Positions 1-7,881 of a stretch of 33,942 bases of DNA are shown here, piece by piece. Every line of letters starts with the position of its first letter. The stretch's first letter is position 1. Source of the DNA: Limiplasma sp964504385 (GTDB lineage Bacteria; Bacillota; Clostridia; Christensenellales; Aristaeellaceae); NCBI GenBank assembly GCA_964504385.1, contig CAZDEF010000024.1:1-33942 (forward strand), read 5' to 3'. A program made the translations under genes and the position numbers. The notes beneath the pieces are model-generated. The model did no database searches, was not told the DNA's origin, and saw only the letters and a program-made list of their open reading frames with translations.

Positions 1-593
1 ATGCCCTGAATGCCCTGACGCAGCACATCATCGGCAATGCGGAAAGCTTCCAGCATGGAGGTGCCCTTAGTCACCACCTGCAGCAGACGATCGTTGGGGA
101 TGACCACAAGGGTATCCACGCGCTGCTTGAGATCGATCACGCCCATCTCGGCATTCTTCATGCGCTGCTTGCCTTCGAAGGCAAAGGGCTTGGTGACCAC
201 AGCGATGGTCAGACAGTTCAGGTCGCGGGCGATCTCGGCCACAATGGGCGCAGCGCCCGTGCCGGTGCCGCCGCCCATACCGGCGGTGACAAATACCAGA
301 TCCGCGCCTTTGATGGCCGCGGCGATCTCCTCGCGGCTCTCCTCGGCAGCACGGCGGCCCACATCGGGCACAGCGCCCGCGCCAAGGCCCTTGGTGAGCT
401 TCTCGCCGATCTGGATGGTGGTGCCCGCCTTGCTCATGGCAAGCGCCTGACGGTCGGTATTCACAGCGATAAAGTCAACGCCTTTCAGGCCGGCGTCGAC
501 CATGCGGTTGATGGCGTTGTTGCCTGCGCCGCCGCAGCCGATCACTTTAATACTAGCAAAGCTCTGCTGATCCTCAATCTGAAAGTCAAGCAC
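1..593 (-). CDS. ftsZ: Cell division protein FtsZ (N-terminal part, cut by window edge)
   Basis: FtsZ is the tubulin-like GTPase that polymerises into the cytokinetic ring. About 197 residues are visible, covering the GTP-binding half. They include the early glycine-rich GCGGAGNNA motif, the NTDRQAL segment and the tubulin signature GGGTGTGAAP near residues 103-112. The start is a GTG at 591-593, chosen because an AGGGGG ribosome site lies about 10 bases upstream and no in-frame ATG fits; the nearest upstream ATG runs into a stop after two codons. The gene follows ftsA by about 50 bases and is last in the visible cluster. The C-terminal domain and the tail that binds FtsA lie outside the window. 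Identification is certain; the GTG start is likely. Confidence 0.97.
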   Translation of the reverse strand, partial: MLDFQIEDQQSFASIKVIGCGGAGNNAINRMVDAGLKGVDFIAVNTDRQALAMSKAGTTIQIGEKLTKGLGAGAVPDVGRRAAEESREEIAAAIKGADLVFVTAGMGGGTGTGAAPIVAEIARDLNCLTIAVVTKPFAFEGKQRMKNAEMGVIDLKQRVDTLVVIPNDRLLQVVTKGTSMLEAFRIADDVLRQGIQG

Positions 594-642
594 GATGCGT
601 TCCCCCTACTTCATCTTTGTTCTTCCGTGGTCGGACGGGGTT

Positions 643-1836
643 TTAGCCGCCCAGCAAACTTCTGAAAAATTCCTTGATGCCGCCGCCCACGCCGCTGGCA
701 GGCGCATTGCGGGATTCAATGGTATCGATGATCAGATCCATCAGACCCATGGCGCTGGCATAGATTGGGCTGGAGAGCTTGATGGTGCGCTTGACCGTAT
801 CGCGCACAGGACGCTCCAGCTTGGCAGACAGATAATCTCTGCCGCCGCGGTTAAGGCTAATGCCGCCGCCGGTCAGGTAGATGGTGGACCAGTTGCCCAG
901 CCGAATGCCGCTGTCATCGATGCATTCCCGGATCATATCGGCGATCTCGTCCACGCGGGGCTCCAACACGGCAGCCACCTCGTCCTGCGTGAACGTCTCG
1001 CTCTTGCCGCCCTCGCGGCCGGTCACCGTATAGGATTGCGAAATGGTGGAAATTCCATACACATATTCACGCTTGATCTGCTCGGCAGATTCCAGCGGAA
1101 TGTTCAGACCCTCAGCCACGTCAGCCGCAATATGGCCGCCGCCGACCGGCAGCGTCTTCTGGAAGATCACTGCGTCGCCTTCCACAGCCATCACATCCGT
1201 GCATAGATAGCCCACGTCGATAAGAATGGCCGTACGGTCGCGGTCTTCCTCCAGCAGATAGAGCATGGCTTCGCCCGTGCAGGAGGAGAAGAAGCCGCTC
1301 ACGGTGATGTTCATGTCGCGAAGGCGCGCCATCACATCGTCCAGAAAGAACGTGTCCGCCACCACAAAGCTGACCAGCGCCTTCAGTTCGCTTCCCTTCA
1401 TGCCCACGGGTTCCAGCGTCTTCTTGCCGCCGTCCACCATAAACCACGCGGGGCTGCGGTGCACTACCACACCTCGCACAGGCGACAGCTGCTTGTCCGC
1501 CTCGGCAAAGATCTTTTCCACATGCTTGGGCGTAACATGCGGATCCGCGCCCTGAATGGTCACGCTGGTCTCCACAGCGTACACGCGGGTAAACTCGCCC
1601 GGCACGCCCACGTTGATTTCACGGATTTTTCGTTTGGACTGCGTTTCGGCCTCGGTGATGGACTTCTGAATGGCCTCGTTCAGCAATACCGTGTTGTTCC
1701 ATTCGCCCTCCAGAAAGCCGTCATATGCGGCGGTGCCCGCGCCTACGATATCGCAGCGCTGAGTACCGCTGGTCTCAGCTACGAGCGTCACGATCTTGCT
1801 TGTGCCAAAATCAATGGCTGCGATGGTAGATTTCAT
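643..1836 (-). CDS. ftsA: Cell division protein FtsA
   Basis: FtsA is an actin-fold ATPase that tethers FtsZ filaments to the inner face of the membrane. The 397-residue protein has the N-terminal phosphate-binding segment AAIDFGTSKI (residues 6-15), an SHS2/1C-like region around residues 85-165, and the second phosphate segment ILIDVGYLCTDV near 204-215. An adenosine-site loop, LTGGGISL, lies near 320. The last residues (IKEFFRSLLGG) fit a short amphipathic membrane-targeting helix. Length is normal for the family. An AGGGG ribosome site sits about 12 bases before the ATG. A gap of 186 bases upstream carries its own promoter candidate, so ftsA-ftsZ may be transcribed partly apart from the cluster. 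Confidence 0.95.
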   Translation of the reverse strand: MKSTIAAIDFGTSKIVTLVAETSGTQRCDIVGAGTAAYDGFLEGEWNNTVLLNEAIQKSITEAETQSKRKIREINVGVPGEFTRVYAVETSVTIQGADPHVTPKHVEKIFAEADKQLSPVRGVVVHRSPAWFMVDGGKKTLEPVGMKGSELKALVSFVVADTFFLDDVMARLRDMNITVSGFFSSCTGEAMLYLLEEDRDRTAILIDVGYLCTDVMAVEGDAVIFQKTLPVGGGHIAADVAEGLNIPLESAEQIKREYVYGISTISQSYTVTGREGGKSETFTQDEVAAVLEPRVDEIADMIRECIDDSGIRLGNWSTIYLTGGGISLNRGGRDYLSAKLERPVRDTVKRTIKLSSPIYASAMGLMDLIIDTIESRNAPASGVGGGIKEFFRSLLGG

Positions 1837-1934
1837 ATCAAAGCATTCCCCTGTTCATCAGGTATCGGCCGTCGTTTTTTTGCTGCAACGGCTGGAAGGG
1901 CGCTTCATACAAAGCACCCAAAGTACCATTATTT

Positions 1935-1963
1935 ATTGTAACCGTTTTGGCATAAATACGCAA
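1935..1963 (-). promoter_or_regulatory. Candidate sigma-A promoter for ftsA-ftsZ
   Basis: In the 186-base gap between divIB and ftsA the minus strand reads TTGCGT (1958-1963), a 17-base spacer, then TACAAT (1935-1940). The -10 matches consensus in five of six positions; the -35 keeps only TTG. The start point would fall near 1928, leaving a leader of roughly 90 bases before the ftsA ATG. This is inferred from sequence alone. Confidence 0.45.
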
Positions 1964-2022
1964 GCATATTCCTGCTTTTTTTTCACGAATTTGAGAAAGT
2001 ACTTGTAAAACTTACCGCCGTT

Positions 2023-2892
2023 TCAGCGTTCGGGCATGTACTTGGCATCCTCCGGAGTGGTCACGTCCAGGATCCCTCCCGTATTGCCCAGCTGGCGCAG
2101 GTACGCCATATAGGTGCGCACCGCGCCGATCTTGGCCCGCATGTGCTCGCTGCCGCCCAGCCGCACGGTCACGCCTTCCAGCGTCACCAGATAGATGTTG
2201 TCCGGATCCGCCAGATTGATTTCCGACACCTGATCGGCGTAGATCTGCAGCCGCAGCTCCTTCATCATTTCCCGGTATGCCTCCAGCTGCCCCGCCGTGC
2301 GTGTAGTCAGGTACTGTCCCACCTGCACGCGGCCCGCCATGAAGCCGGTAATCACCGGCAGCCCTGCCGGAAGCACGGCGGAATTCTCCTCCTTCATCAC
2401 CATGCCTTCTTCATCCAGCGTATAGAGCATGCCCAGCCATTGCATGGCCGCTACCGTCCGCCGCTCCTCCACATACAGATAGATGGTGCTGGGGTACTCC
2501 TTCTGCATCCCCACAAACACAAGCGTGTGATCCTTGGCCATGACGGCAGCCACATCTTCTTCCCGGATGCTGAGCATATTGCTGCCGCGCACCAGCCCGG
2601 AGGAAGCCACCACCTGCTGCGGCGTCTTTTGATCGTAGCCAACCACATACACAGTTTCCAAGCGGAACACGGTCTGCTGCACCACCACCACACCAATGGT
2701 GAGGAGCACCAGCAGGATCAGAAATTTGAAAAAACCGTTCGTCCTCTTCTGCTTGTGCGCCGCCTTGGCGCGGGCAACGGCGGCAGCATTCTGCGCGGGA
2801 TCCGGCTGATAGTCGTAGGCATACTCGCCGTACGCCTCATAGGATCCCTGCTCCGGCTGCTGTTCCTCCCTGAAGTCTTTTCTTCTGCTCAT
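2023..2892 (-). CDS. divIB: Cell division protein DivIB/FtsQ
   Basis: This bitopic membrane protein of the divisome bridges FtsL and its partners to the synthase. The 289-residue product has a charged cytoplasmic N-terminus rich in Q, E, Y and P (residues 1-50), one membrane span near 53-73, a POTRA-like domain from about 76 (starting LETVYVVG) to 145, and an extracellular beta domain to the end. The ATG at 2892 was chosen over an in-frame one at 2937 because AGAAGGGG lies just upstream and because it avoids overlapping murA, whose stop is 16 bases away. Sequence is divergent, as usual for the family, so the call rests on topology, the POTRA-like start and position between murA and ftsA. Confidence 0.85.
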   Translation of the reverse strand: MSRRKDFREEQQPEQGSYEAYGEYAYDYQPDPAQNAAAVARAKAAHKQKRTNGFFKFLILLVLLTIGVVVVQQTVFRLETVYVVGYDQKTPQQVVASSGLVRGSNMLSIREEDVAAVMAKDHTLVFVGMQKEYPSTIYLYVEERRTVAAMQWLGMLYTLDEEGMVMKEENSAVLPAGLPVITGFMAGRVQVGQYLTTRTAGQLEAYREMMKELRLQIYADQVSEINLADPDNIYLVTLEGVTVRLGGSEHMRAKIGAVRTYMAYLRQLGNTGGILDVTTPEDAKYMPER

Positions 2893-2908
2893 CGTGTTCC
2901 CCTTCTCT

Positions 2909-4174
2909 TTATGTGTCCGCCTGCACGCGCTGTGCATCCGCTCCCAGCGCGCAAAGCATTTCTTCCAACCGTTCGTATCCGCGGTCGATCAGTTCCGCAT
3001 GTTCAATCAGCGTTTCGCCCTCTGCACCCAGCGCTGCAATGGCCAGCGCCGCGCCGCCGCGCAGATCCCTGGCAGACACCTGCGTACCGTACAGGCGTTC
3101 CACGCCTTTCACCACGGCCGCCCTGCCGTTGACCAGCACGTCCGCTCCCATCCGGTTCAGGTCGCCCGCGTGCGTAAACCGGTTCTCAAATACATTCTCC
3201 ACCACAACGGAAGTTCCCTTCGCCGTTGCGGCCAAAGCCAGCATCTGCACCTGCATATCGGTGGGAAAGCCCGGATGCGGCTGGGTCTGCAGCTGATGAA
3301 AGGCGCTCAGGCGGCGCGGCGCATCCAAAGCCGCTTCGTTCTCCCGGTCGGCAATCGTGCAGCCCATCTCGCGCAGTTTGGAAAACACCGCACACAAATC
3401 GCGGCACGGCACGTTTGTCAGGCGCACGCTCCCGCCTGTCGCCGCAGCAGCCGCCATCAGCGTGCCCGCCACGATCCTGTCCGGCATGGGCTGATAGCTC
3501 GCCCCATGCAAAGCTTTCACGCCTTCCACGGTGATGGTATGCGTTCCCGCTCCCGCTACCCTTGCGCCCATGCTGCACAGAAAGCCCTGCAGATCTGCAA
3601 TTTCCGGCTCGCGCGCGGCATTGTGCAGCGTGGTTTGTCCCGGAAGCAGCACTGCCGCCATCATCACATTCTCCGTTGCGCCAACGCTCGGATAATCAAA
3701 ATGCACGTTTCCGGCCCGCATATTTCGCCCGTCGCAGCAGATGGAGCCGCCTTCCTCCCGCACATCCACCCCCAGTTGCCTCAGTCCGCTCAGGTGCAGG
3801 TCGATGGGGCGCAGGCCAATTTCACAGCCGCCGGGGAAAGTGACCGCCGCCCTGCGGAACCGTGCCAGAATGGGGCCCAGCAGAAAAATGGACGAACGGA
3901 TCTTCTTGGATAACTGATCCGGCATTTCGCAGCGGCACAGTCCTGCCGGATCGATCTCCATCACGTCTCCAGCTGTCGTCACCCGGCAGCCCAGCGTCAG
4001 AAGAATGTCGCCCATATAGCGGATATCGCTCAGATTCGGGCAGCGCTTCAGCAGGCTCTTTTCTCCGGTCAGGATGGCTGCAGCCATGATGGGCAGCACG
4101 GCGTTTTTGGCGCTATGTACATTCCATTCGCCTTCCAGCCTTCTGCCGCCCCGGATTCGCAAGGCGTTCATCAT
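2909..4174 (-). CDS. murA: UDP-N-acetylglucosamine 1-carboxyvinyltransferase MurA
   Basis: MurA transfers enolpyruvate from phosphoenolpyruvate to UDP-GlcNAc, the first committed step of peptidoglycan synthesis, in the cytosol. The 421-residue protein has the N-terminal SAKNAVLPIMAA motif (catalytic-site Lys23 and Asn24). The active-site loop is PGGCEIGLRPIDLHL, with the essential cysteine at 117, so it should be sensitive to fosfomycin-type alkylation. Two consecutive ATG codons start the frame; GGAGG lies 4 bases before the first and 7 before the second, so initiation at 4171 is slightly more likely. Many Bacillota carry two MurA copies; whether this is the only one cannot be seen. It sits between ftsW and divIB, a spot where murG often lies in relatives. 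Confidence 0.96.
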   Translation of the reverse strand: MMNALRIRGGRRLEGEWNVHSAKNAVLPIMAAAILTGEKSLLKRCPNLSDIRYMGDILLTLGCRVTTAGDVMEIDPAGLCRCEMPDQLSKKIRSSIFLLGPILARFRRAAVTFPGGCEIGLRPIDLHLSGLRQLGVDVREEGGSICCDGRNMRAGNVHFDYPSVGATENVMMAAVLLPGQTTLHNAAREPEIADLQGFLCSMGARVAGAGTHTITVEGVKALHGASYQPMPDRIVAGTLMAAAAATGGSVRLTNVPCRDLCAVFSKLREMGCTIADRENEAALDAPRRLSAFHQLQTQPHPGFPTDMQVQMLALAATAKGTSVVVENVFENRFTHAGDLNRMGADVLVNGRAAVVKGVERLYGTQVSARDLRGGAALAIAALGAEGETLIEHAELIDRGYERLEEMLCALGADAQRVQADT

Positions 4175-4237
4175 TCCACCTCCGTCAAGCAGTTCATATG
4201 AACCATCCTATGTCCTGACGGAAAAGGTGTGAATGAT

Positions 4238-5371
4238 TCAAATACCGCTGTTTCGCGACACGCTCAGAATGATGCCAACAGAAGCCATGAGCAGGCAGAT
4301 GGACGTGCCGCCCGCGCTGAAAAACGGAAGCGGCAGTCCTGTGGTGGGCATCACGCCGATGACAACGGCGATGTTAAGCGCCGCCTGCACGGTGATCATG
4401 GCCGTCAGTCCCGCCGCCAGCAGGCAGCCGTACCGATCCTGACAGCCGACCGCAATGCGCATGCCCGCTGCGGCAAAGGATACAAACAGCAGGATCACCA
4501 CCATGCAGCCGAACAGCCCGAAGTCCTCCCCCACGATGGCAAAAATGAAATCGCTTTCCGGATAGGGCAGAAAGCTGAATTTTTGCCTGCCCTGCCCCAG
4601 TCCGCGCCCGAACAGGCCGCCTGAGCCAATGGCGATGAGCGACTGCGCCAGCTGATAGCCCTCGTCGCTCATCTGCGCAAAGGGATCCCGAAAGCTGAGC
4701 AAGCGTTCGCGCCGGTAGGGTTCGATCCACGCATAGATGGATCCCACGCACAAACCGGCTGCTCCCATCAGCGTCAGATGCCGCCACTTGGCCCCGGCCA
4801 GCAGCATCATCAGTACCGCTACGATCATGATGCTGCCCGCTGTGGACAGATTGGGCTGCTCCAAGATCAGCAGGAACATAAACGCCGGCACCAGCAGCAG
4901 CGGCACGATGCCGCTAAACAGCCGTTCCACCTGTTTGGTGCGGTAGCTCAGCGTCGCCGCCAGATACAGTACCGAAGCGATCTTGGCCACTTCCGACGGC
5001 TGAAAGCTCATCCCGGCGATGTAGATCCACCTTCGCGATCCGTTCAGATACACGCCGATACCGGGGATCAGCACCAGCACGAGCAGCACAAAGCTGCCCG
5101 CCAGCCCGGCCACCACTACGCGCGGATCGCGCCAGAACGTATAGGGAATGCGGCAGGTCACAGCCATCAAGGCAGCGCCCAGCCCCACGCCGATCAGCTG
5201 ACGCTTCACCTCCAGCAGTGCATCGCCATGATCCACCGCCTTGTAATACGTCGCGCTGAACAGCGTGAGCAGTCCGCCCATCAGCAGCAGCGCTAGAATG
5301 GTCAGCATCGTGCGATCCATCGGCCGCCGCGCAGGCTTCAGACGTCTCGCTGGTTTCTCATCACGAATCAA
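4238..5371 (-). CDS. ftsW: Peptidoglycan glycosyltransferase FtsW (SEDS family)
   Basis: FtsW is the SEDS-family polymerase that works with the class B PBP at the septum. About ten hydrophobic spans follow a short basic N-terminus. Family landmarks include NGSRRWIYIAGMSFQPSE (external loop), the PYPESDFIFAIVGEDFG segment containing the conserved catalytic aspartate, and PTTGLPLPFFSAGGTS near the C-terminus. The start is uncertain. In-frame ATGs at 5428 and 5389 have no clear ribosome site. A run of GGAGGGAGGGG lies immediately before an in-frame TTG at 5371, which I prefer; it gives 377 residues beginning (M)IRDEKPARR. SpoVE and RodA are paralogues, but the dcw position favours FtsW. Confidence 0.93.
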   Translation of the reverse strand: MIRDEKPARRLKPARRPMDRTMLTILALLLMGGLLTLFSATYYKAVDHGDALLEVKRQLIGVGLGAALMAVTCRIPYTFWRDPRVVVAGLAGSFVLLVLVLIPGIGVYLNGSRRWIYIAGMSFQPSEVAKIASVLYLAATLSYRTKQVERLFSGIVPLLLVPAFMFLLILEQPNLSTAGSIMIVAVLMMLLAGAKWRHLTLMGAAGLCVGSIYAWIEPYRRERLLSFRDPFAQMSDEGYQLAQSLIAIGSGGLFGRGLGQGRQKFSFLPYPESDFIFAIVGEDFGLFGCMVVILLFVSFAAAGMRIAVGCQDRYGCLLAAGLTAMITVQAALNIAVVIGVMPTTGLPLPFFSAGGTSICLLMASVGIILSVSRNSGI

Positions 5372-5457
5372 AGAATCCCCTCCCTCCATCGAAAAAGATG
5401 CTTCTCTTTGGTGCGCATCTCTTCCCATGCAGGAAGGGGGGCTCTCGTGGCAGGCGT

Positions 5458-6819
5458 TTATTGCAGCGCCTGCACGATCTGTTTGAATACCTCGCCCCGC
5501 TGCTCGTAATCGCGGAACATATCAAAGCTGGCGCAAGCGGGCGACAGCAGCACATTGCCGCCGGATACTGCGAGCTGGCGCGCGCGGTCCACGGCTTCCT
5601 CCATGCTGTAGGCCTGCACGATGGCGGTATAGCCGGCTTCCTCCAGCTGTGTGCGGATCTGACGCGCCGTTTCGCCCATCACGACCGCGTGGGTGATCTG
5701 GCCGGACTGCACCATTTCGCGGCAAAGGGGCATGAAGTCCGTATGCTTATCATAGCCGCCCAGCAGGATGACCGTGGGGGCTTTCATGCTCTGCACAGCC
5801 TTGATGGTGGAATCCACGTTGGTGCCCTTGCTGTCGTTGATGTACGTCACGCCCTGAAACACCCGCACTTTTTCGATGCGGTGCTCCACGCCGGTAAAGG
5901 ACAGGAGCGTATGACGGATGATCGGCGCTGGCACGCCCATGGCGCAGGTCATGGCGGTAGCGGCCAGCGCGTTTTCCAAGTTGTGCGGCCCGGGAATAAG
6001 GATCTGATCGGCATCACAGACGACCGTGCATTTGCCCTTCCATTGCCACACGATCTTGCCGTCTTCAACAAACGCGCCGTTTTCCACCCGCTGCGTGCGG
6101 CTGAAGAACGCCACTTGAGCCTTGCATTTGGGAGCCATCTTCACCAGCTCGGCATCGTCCAGATTGAGCACGGCAAAATCATCGGCTGTCTGGTTTTCAA
6201 AGATACGCTGCTTCAGGCGGATGTACTCGGCCATGGTGCCGTGGCGGTTGAGATGATCCTCCGTGATGTTGAGCAGCGCCGCCACATGCGGATGAAAGGT
6301 CTTGACGCTTTCCAGCTGGAAGCTGGATACTTCCACCACCGTCACGTCCTCTCGGCGGCCTTCCATCGCCACCGCCGAAAGGGGATAGCCGATATTGCCC
6401 GCCACATGAGTGATGCGGCCCGCATTTTCAAAGATCTTGCCCACCAGCGTGGTGGTGGTGGTTTTGCCATTGGTTCCGGAAATGGCCAGCACATCGCCCT
6501 TGAGAAGCGAATAGGCCATTTCCAGTTCGCCTACCACCGGCACGCCCTTCTCTTTTGCAGCCTTCACCACAGGCGCATCAATGGGAACGCCCGGGCTGAT
6601 GACCAGCCCTTCGCAAACCGCCAGCAGCGCCACGGGATCCTCGCCCAAGCGGAACTCGCATCCCAGCTCTTTGAGATGATCCAGCTCGGTTCCAAAGGCT
6701 TCTTCTTTTTTCCGGTCGTTCAAAATAGGAATCGCACCGTGGTTTTTCAGCAGGGCGGCGCACGCAATACCGCTGCGCGCCATACCCACCACCAGAATAC
6801 GCTTTCCAGTCAATTTCAT
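5458..6819 (-). CDS. murD: UDP-N-acetylmuramoyl-L-alanine--D-glutamate ligase MurD
   Basis: MurD adds D-glutamate to UDP-MurNAc-L-Ala in an ATP-dependent cytosolic reaction. The 453-residue protein has the N-terminal nucleotide-sugar fold (ILVVGMARSGIA), the ATP loop GTNGKTTTT (residues 115-123), the Mg-binding EVSSFQLE segment, NITEDHLNRHGT, and the C-terminal NDSKGTNVDST and SPACASFDMF motifs typical of MurD. The ATG at 6819 was chosen because GGAGGTAAAGAAGCG precedes it and it begins the usual MKLTGKRILVVG. An upstream in-frame start would overlap mraY. The gap to mraY is 20 bases, consistent with one operon. Confidence 0.97.
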   Translation of the reverse strand: MKLTGKRILVVGMARSGIACAALLKNHGAIPILNDRKKEEAFGTELDHLKELGCEFRLGEDPVALLAVCEGLVISPGVPIDAPVVKAAKEKGVPVVGELEMAYSLLKGDVLAISGTNGKTTTTTLVGKIFENAGRITHVAGNIGYPLSAVAMEGRREDVTVVEVSSFQLESVKTFHPHVAALLNITEDHLNRHGTMAEYIRLKQRIFENQTADDFAVLNLDDAELVKMAPKCKAQVAFFSRTQRVENGAFVEDGKIVWQWKGKCTVVCDADQILIPGPHNLENALAATAMTCAMGVPAPIIRHTLLSFTGVEHRIEKVRVFQGVTYINDSKGTNVDSTIKAVQSMKAPTVILLGGYDKHTDFMPLCREMVQSGQITHAVVMGETARQIRTQLEEAGYTAIVQAYSMEEAVDRARQLAVSGGNVLLSPACASFDMFRDYEQRGEVFKQIVQALQ

Positions 6820-6839
6820 CGCTTCTTTACCTCCACAGG

Positions 6840-7859
6840 TCAGGGAATCAGCTTCAGTGAAAGGATCGCCACCAAGCACAGGATCCCTTCCACAACGGCG
6901 TACATGGCCACGATCTGCTGCTCGCTCATGCCGCTGAGTTCAAAATGATGATGGATCGGCGACATCTTGAAGATGCGCTTGCCGTGCGTCACCTTGAAAT
7001 AGATGCGCTGAATGATCACGCTGAAGGACGAGGCCAGCAGCGTGAAGCAAATGAGGATCATAAAGATCGGCATCCGCAGGAGCATGGACATGCCCACCAT
7101 CGCACCGCCGATGAACATGCTGCCCGTGTCGCCCATAAACACCATGGCCGGGTAATGGTTGAAACGCAGAAAGCCCATGCAGCCGCCCGCCAGCGCCATG
7201 GCAAAGATGGCCAGATTCTGATAGTTGCCGGCCGTGGCAGCGTCCATGCCGGCGCCGCCGATCATCACCAGCACCAGCGCGATCAATCCCCACGCCGCGC
7301 TGCCAATGACGGTCACGCTGGAAAGCAGACCGTCCAGTCCATCCTGCAGGTTGGCGCTGTTGATCATGAAGATCATCACCATGGACATCAGCGGCACATA
7401 ACACACGCCCAGATCCCATTCCACATTGAAGAAGGGAACGATCACGCTGGAGCCTACCATGGGATGGAAGTAGCAGTACAGCGAAAAGCTGACCGCCACA
7501 AACACCTGTCCGATGATCTTCTGCCACCAGATGAGACCCAGATTGCGCTTTTTGACCACCTTGATGTAATCATCCACAAAGCCCACCAGCATGCTCGTGC
7601 CCGAAACATAGATGAGGGCGAGGATGAAATCATGGTAGCCATACCACGCGCCGTGCACCACCAGCGCCACCACGCAGGCTACGAAGGAGAACATCAGGCC
7701 GCCCATGGTGGGGGTGCCCTGCTTCACCTGGTGGCTCTTGGGGCCCAGTTCGTACACGGACTGGCCAAACTTGAGCTTGCGCAGGACAGGCAGCACCCGC
7801 GGCCCGATGAGCAGCATTGCAATCACAGAAAGAACCAGTGCCAGAATCAGCTTCAGCAT
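6840..7859 (-). CDS. mraY: Phospho-N-acetylmuramoyl-pentapeptide-transferase MraY
   Basis: MraY moves phospho-MurNAc-pentapeptide to undecaprenyl phosphate, making lipid I at the cytoplasmic membrane face. The 339-residue polytopic protein has about ten spans. It shows GFVDDYIK (Asp96-Asp97), NLQDGLDGL (Asp173, Asp176; most family members read NLTDGLDGL), and the loop SPIHHHFELSG near residue 305 that lines the active site. The change from T to Q in the second motif is mild and the aspartates are intact. GGAG lies nine bases before the ATG. It begins 22 bases after murE ends, the place where murF is often found in relatives. Confidence 0.97.
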   Translation of the reverse strand: MLKLILALVLSVIAMLLIGPRVLPVLRKLKFGQSVYELGPKSHQVKQGTPTMGGLMFSFVACVVALVVHGAWYGYHDFILALIYVSGTSMLVGFVDDYIKVVKKRNLGLIWWQKIIGQVFVAVSFSLYCYFHPMVGSSVIVPFFNVEWDLGVCYVPLMSMVMIFMINSANLQDGLDGLLSSVTVIGSAAWGLIALVLVMIGGAGMDAATAGNYQNLAIFAMALAGGCMGFLRFNHYPAMVFMGDTGSMFIGGAMVGMSMLLRMPIFMILICFTLLASSFSVIIQRIYFKVTHGKRIFKMSPIHHHFELSGMSEQQIVAMYAVVEGILCLVAILSLKLIP

Positions 7860-7881
7860 TTGCGATCACTCCTTGGTATTG

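Noticed and set aside
5398..6948. Plus-strand open frame of 516 codons opposite murD
   Set aside because: It is a mirror of a clearly real GC-rich gene, is rich in His, Gln and Arg with no family motifs, and has no ribosome site.
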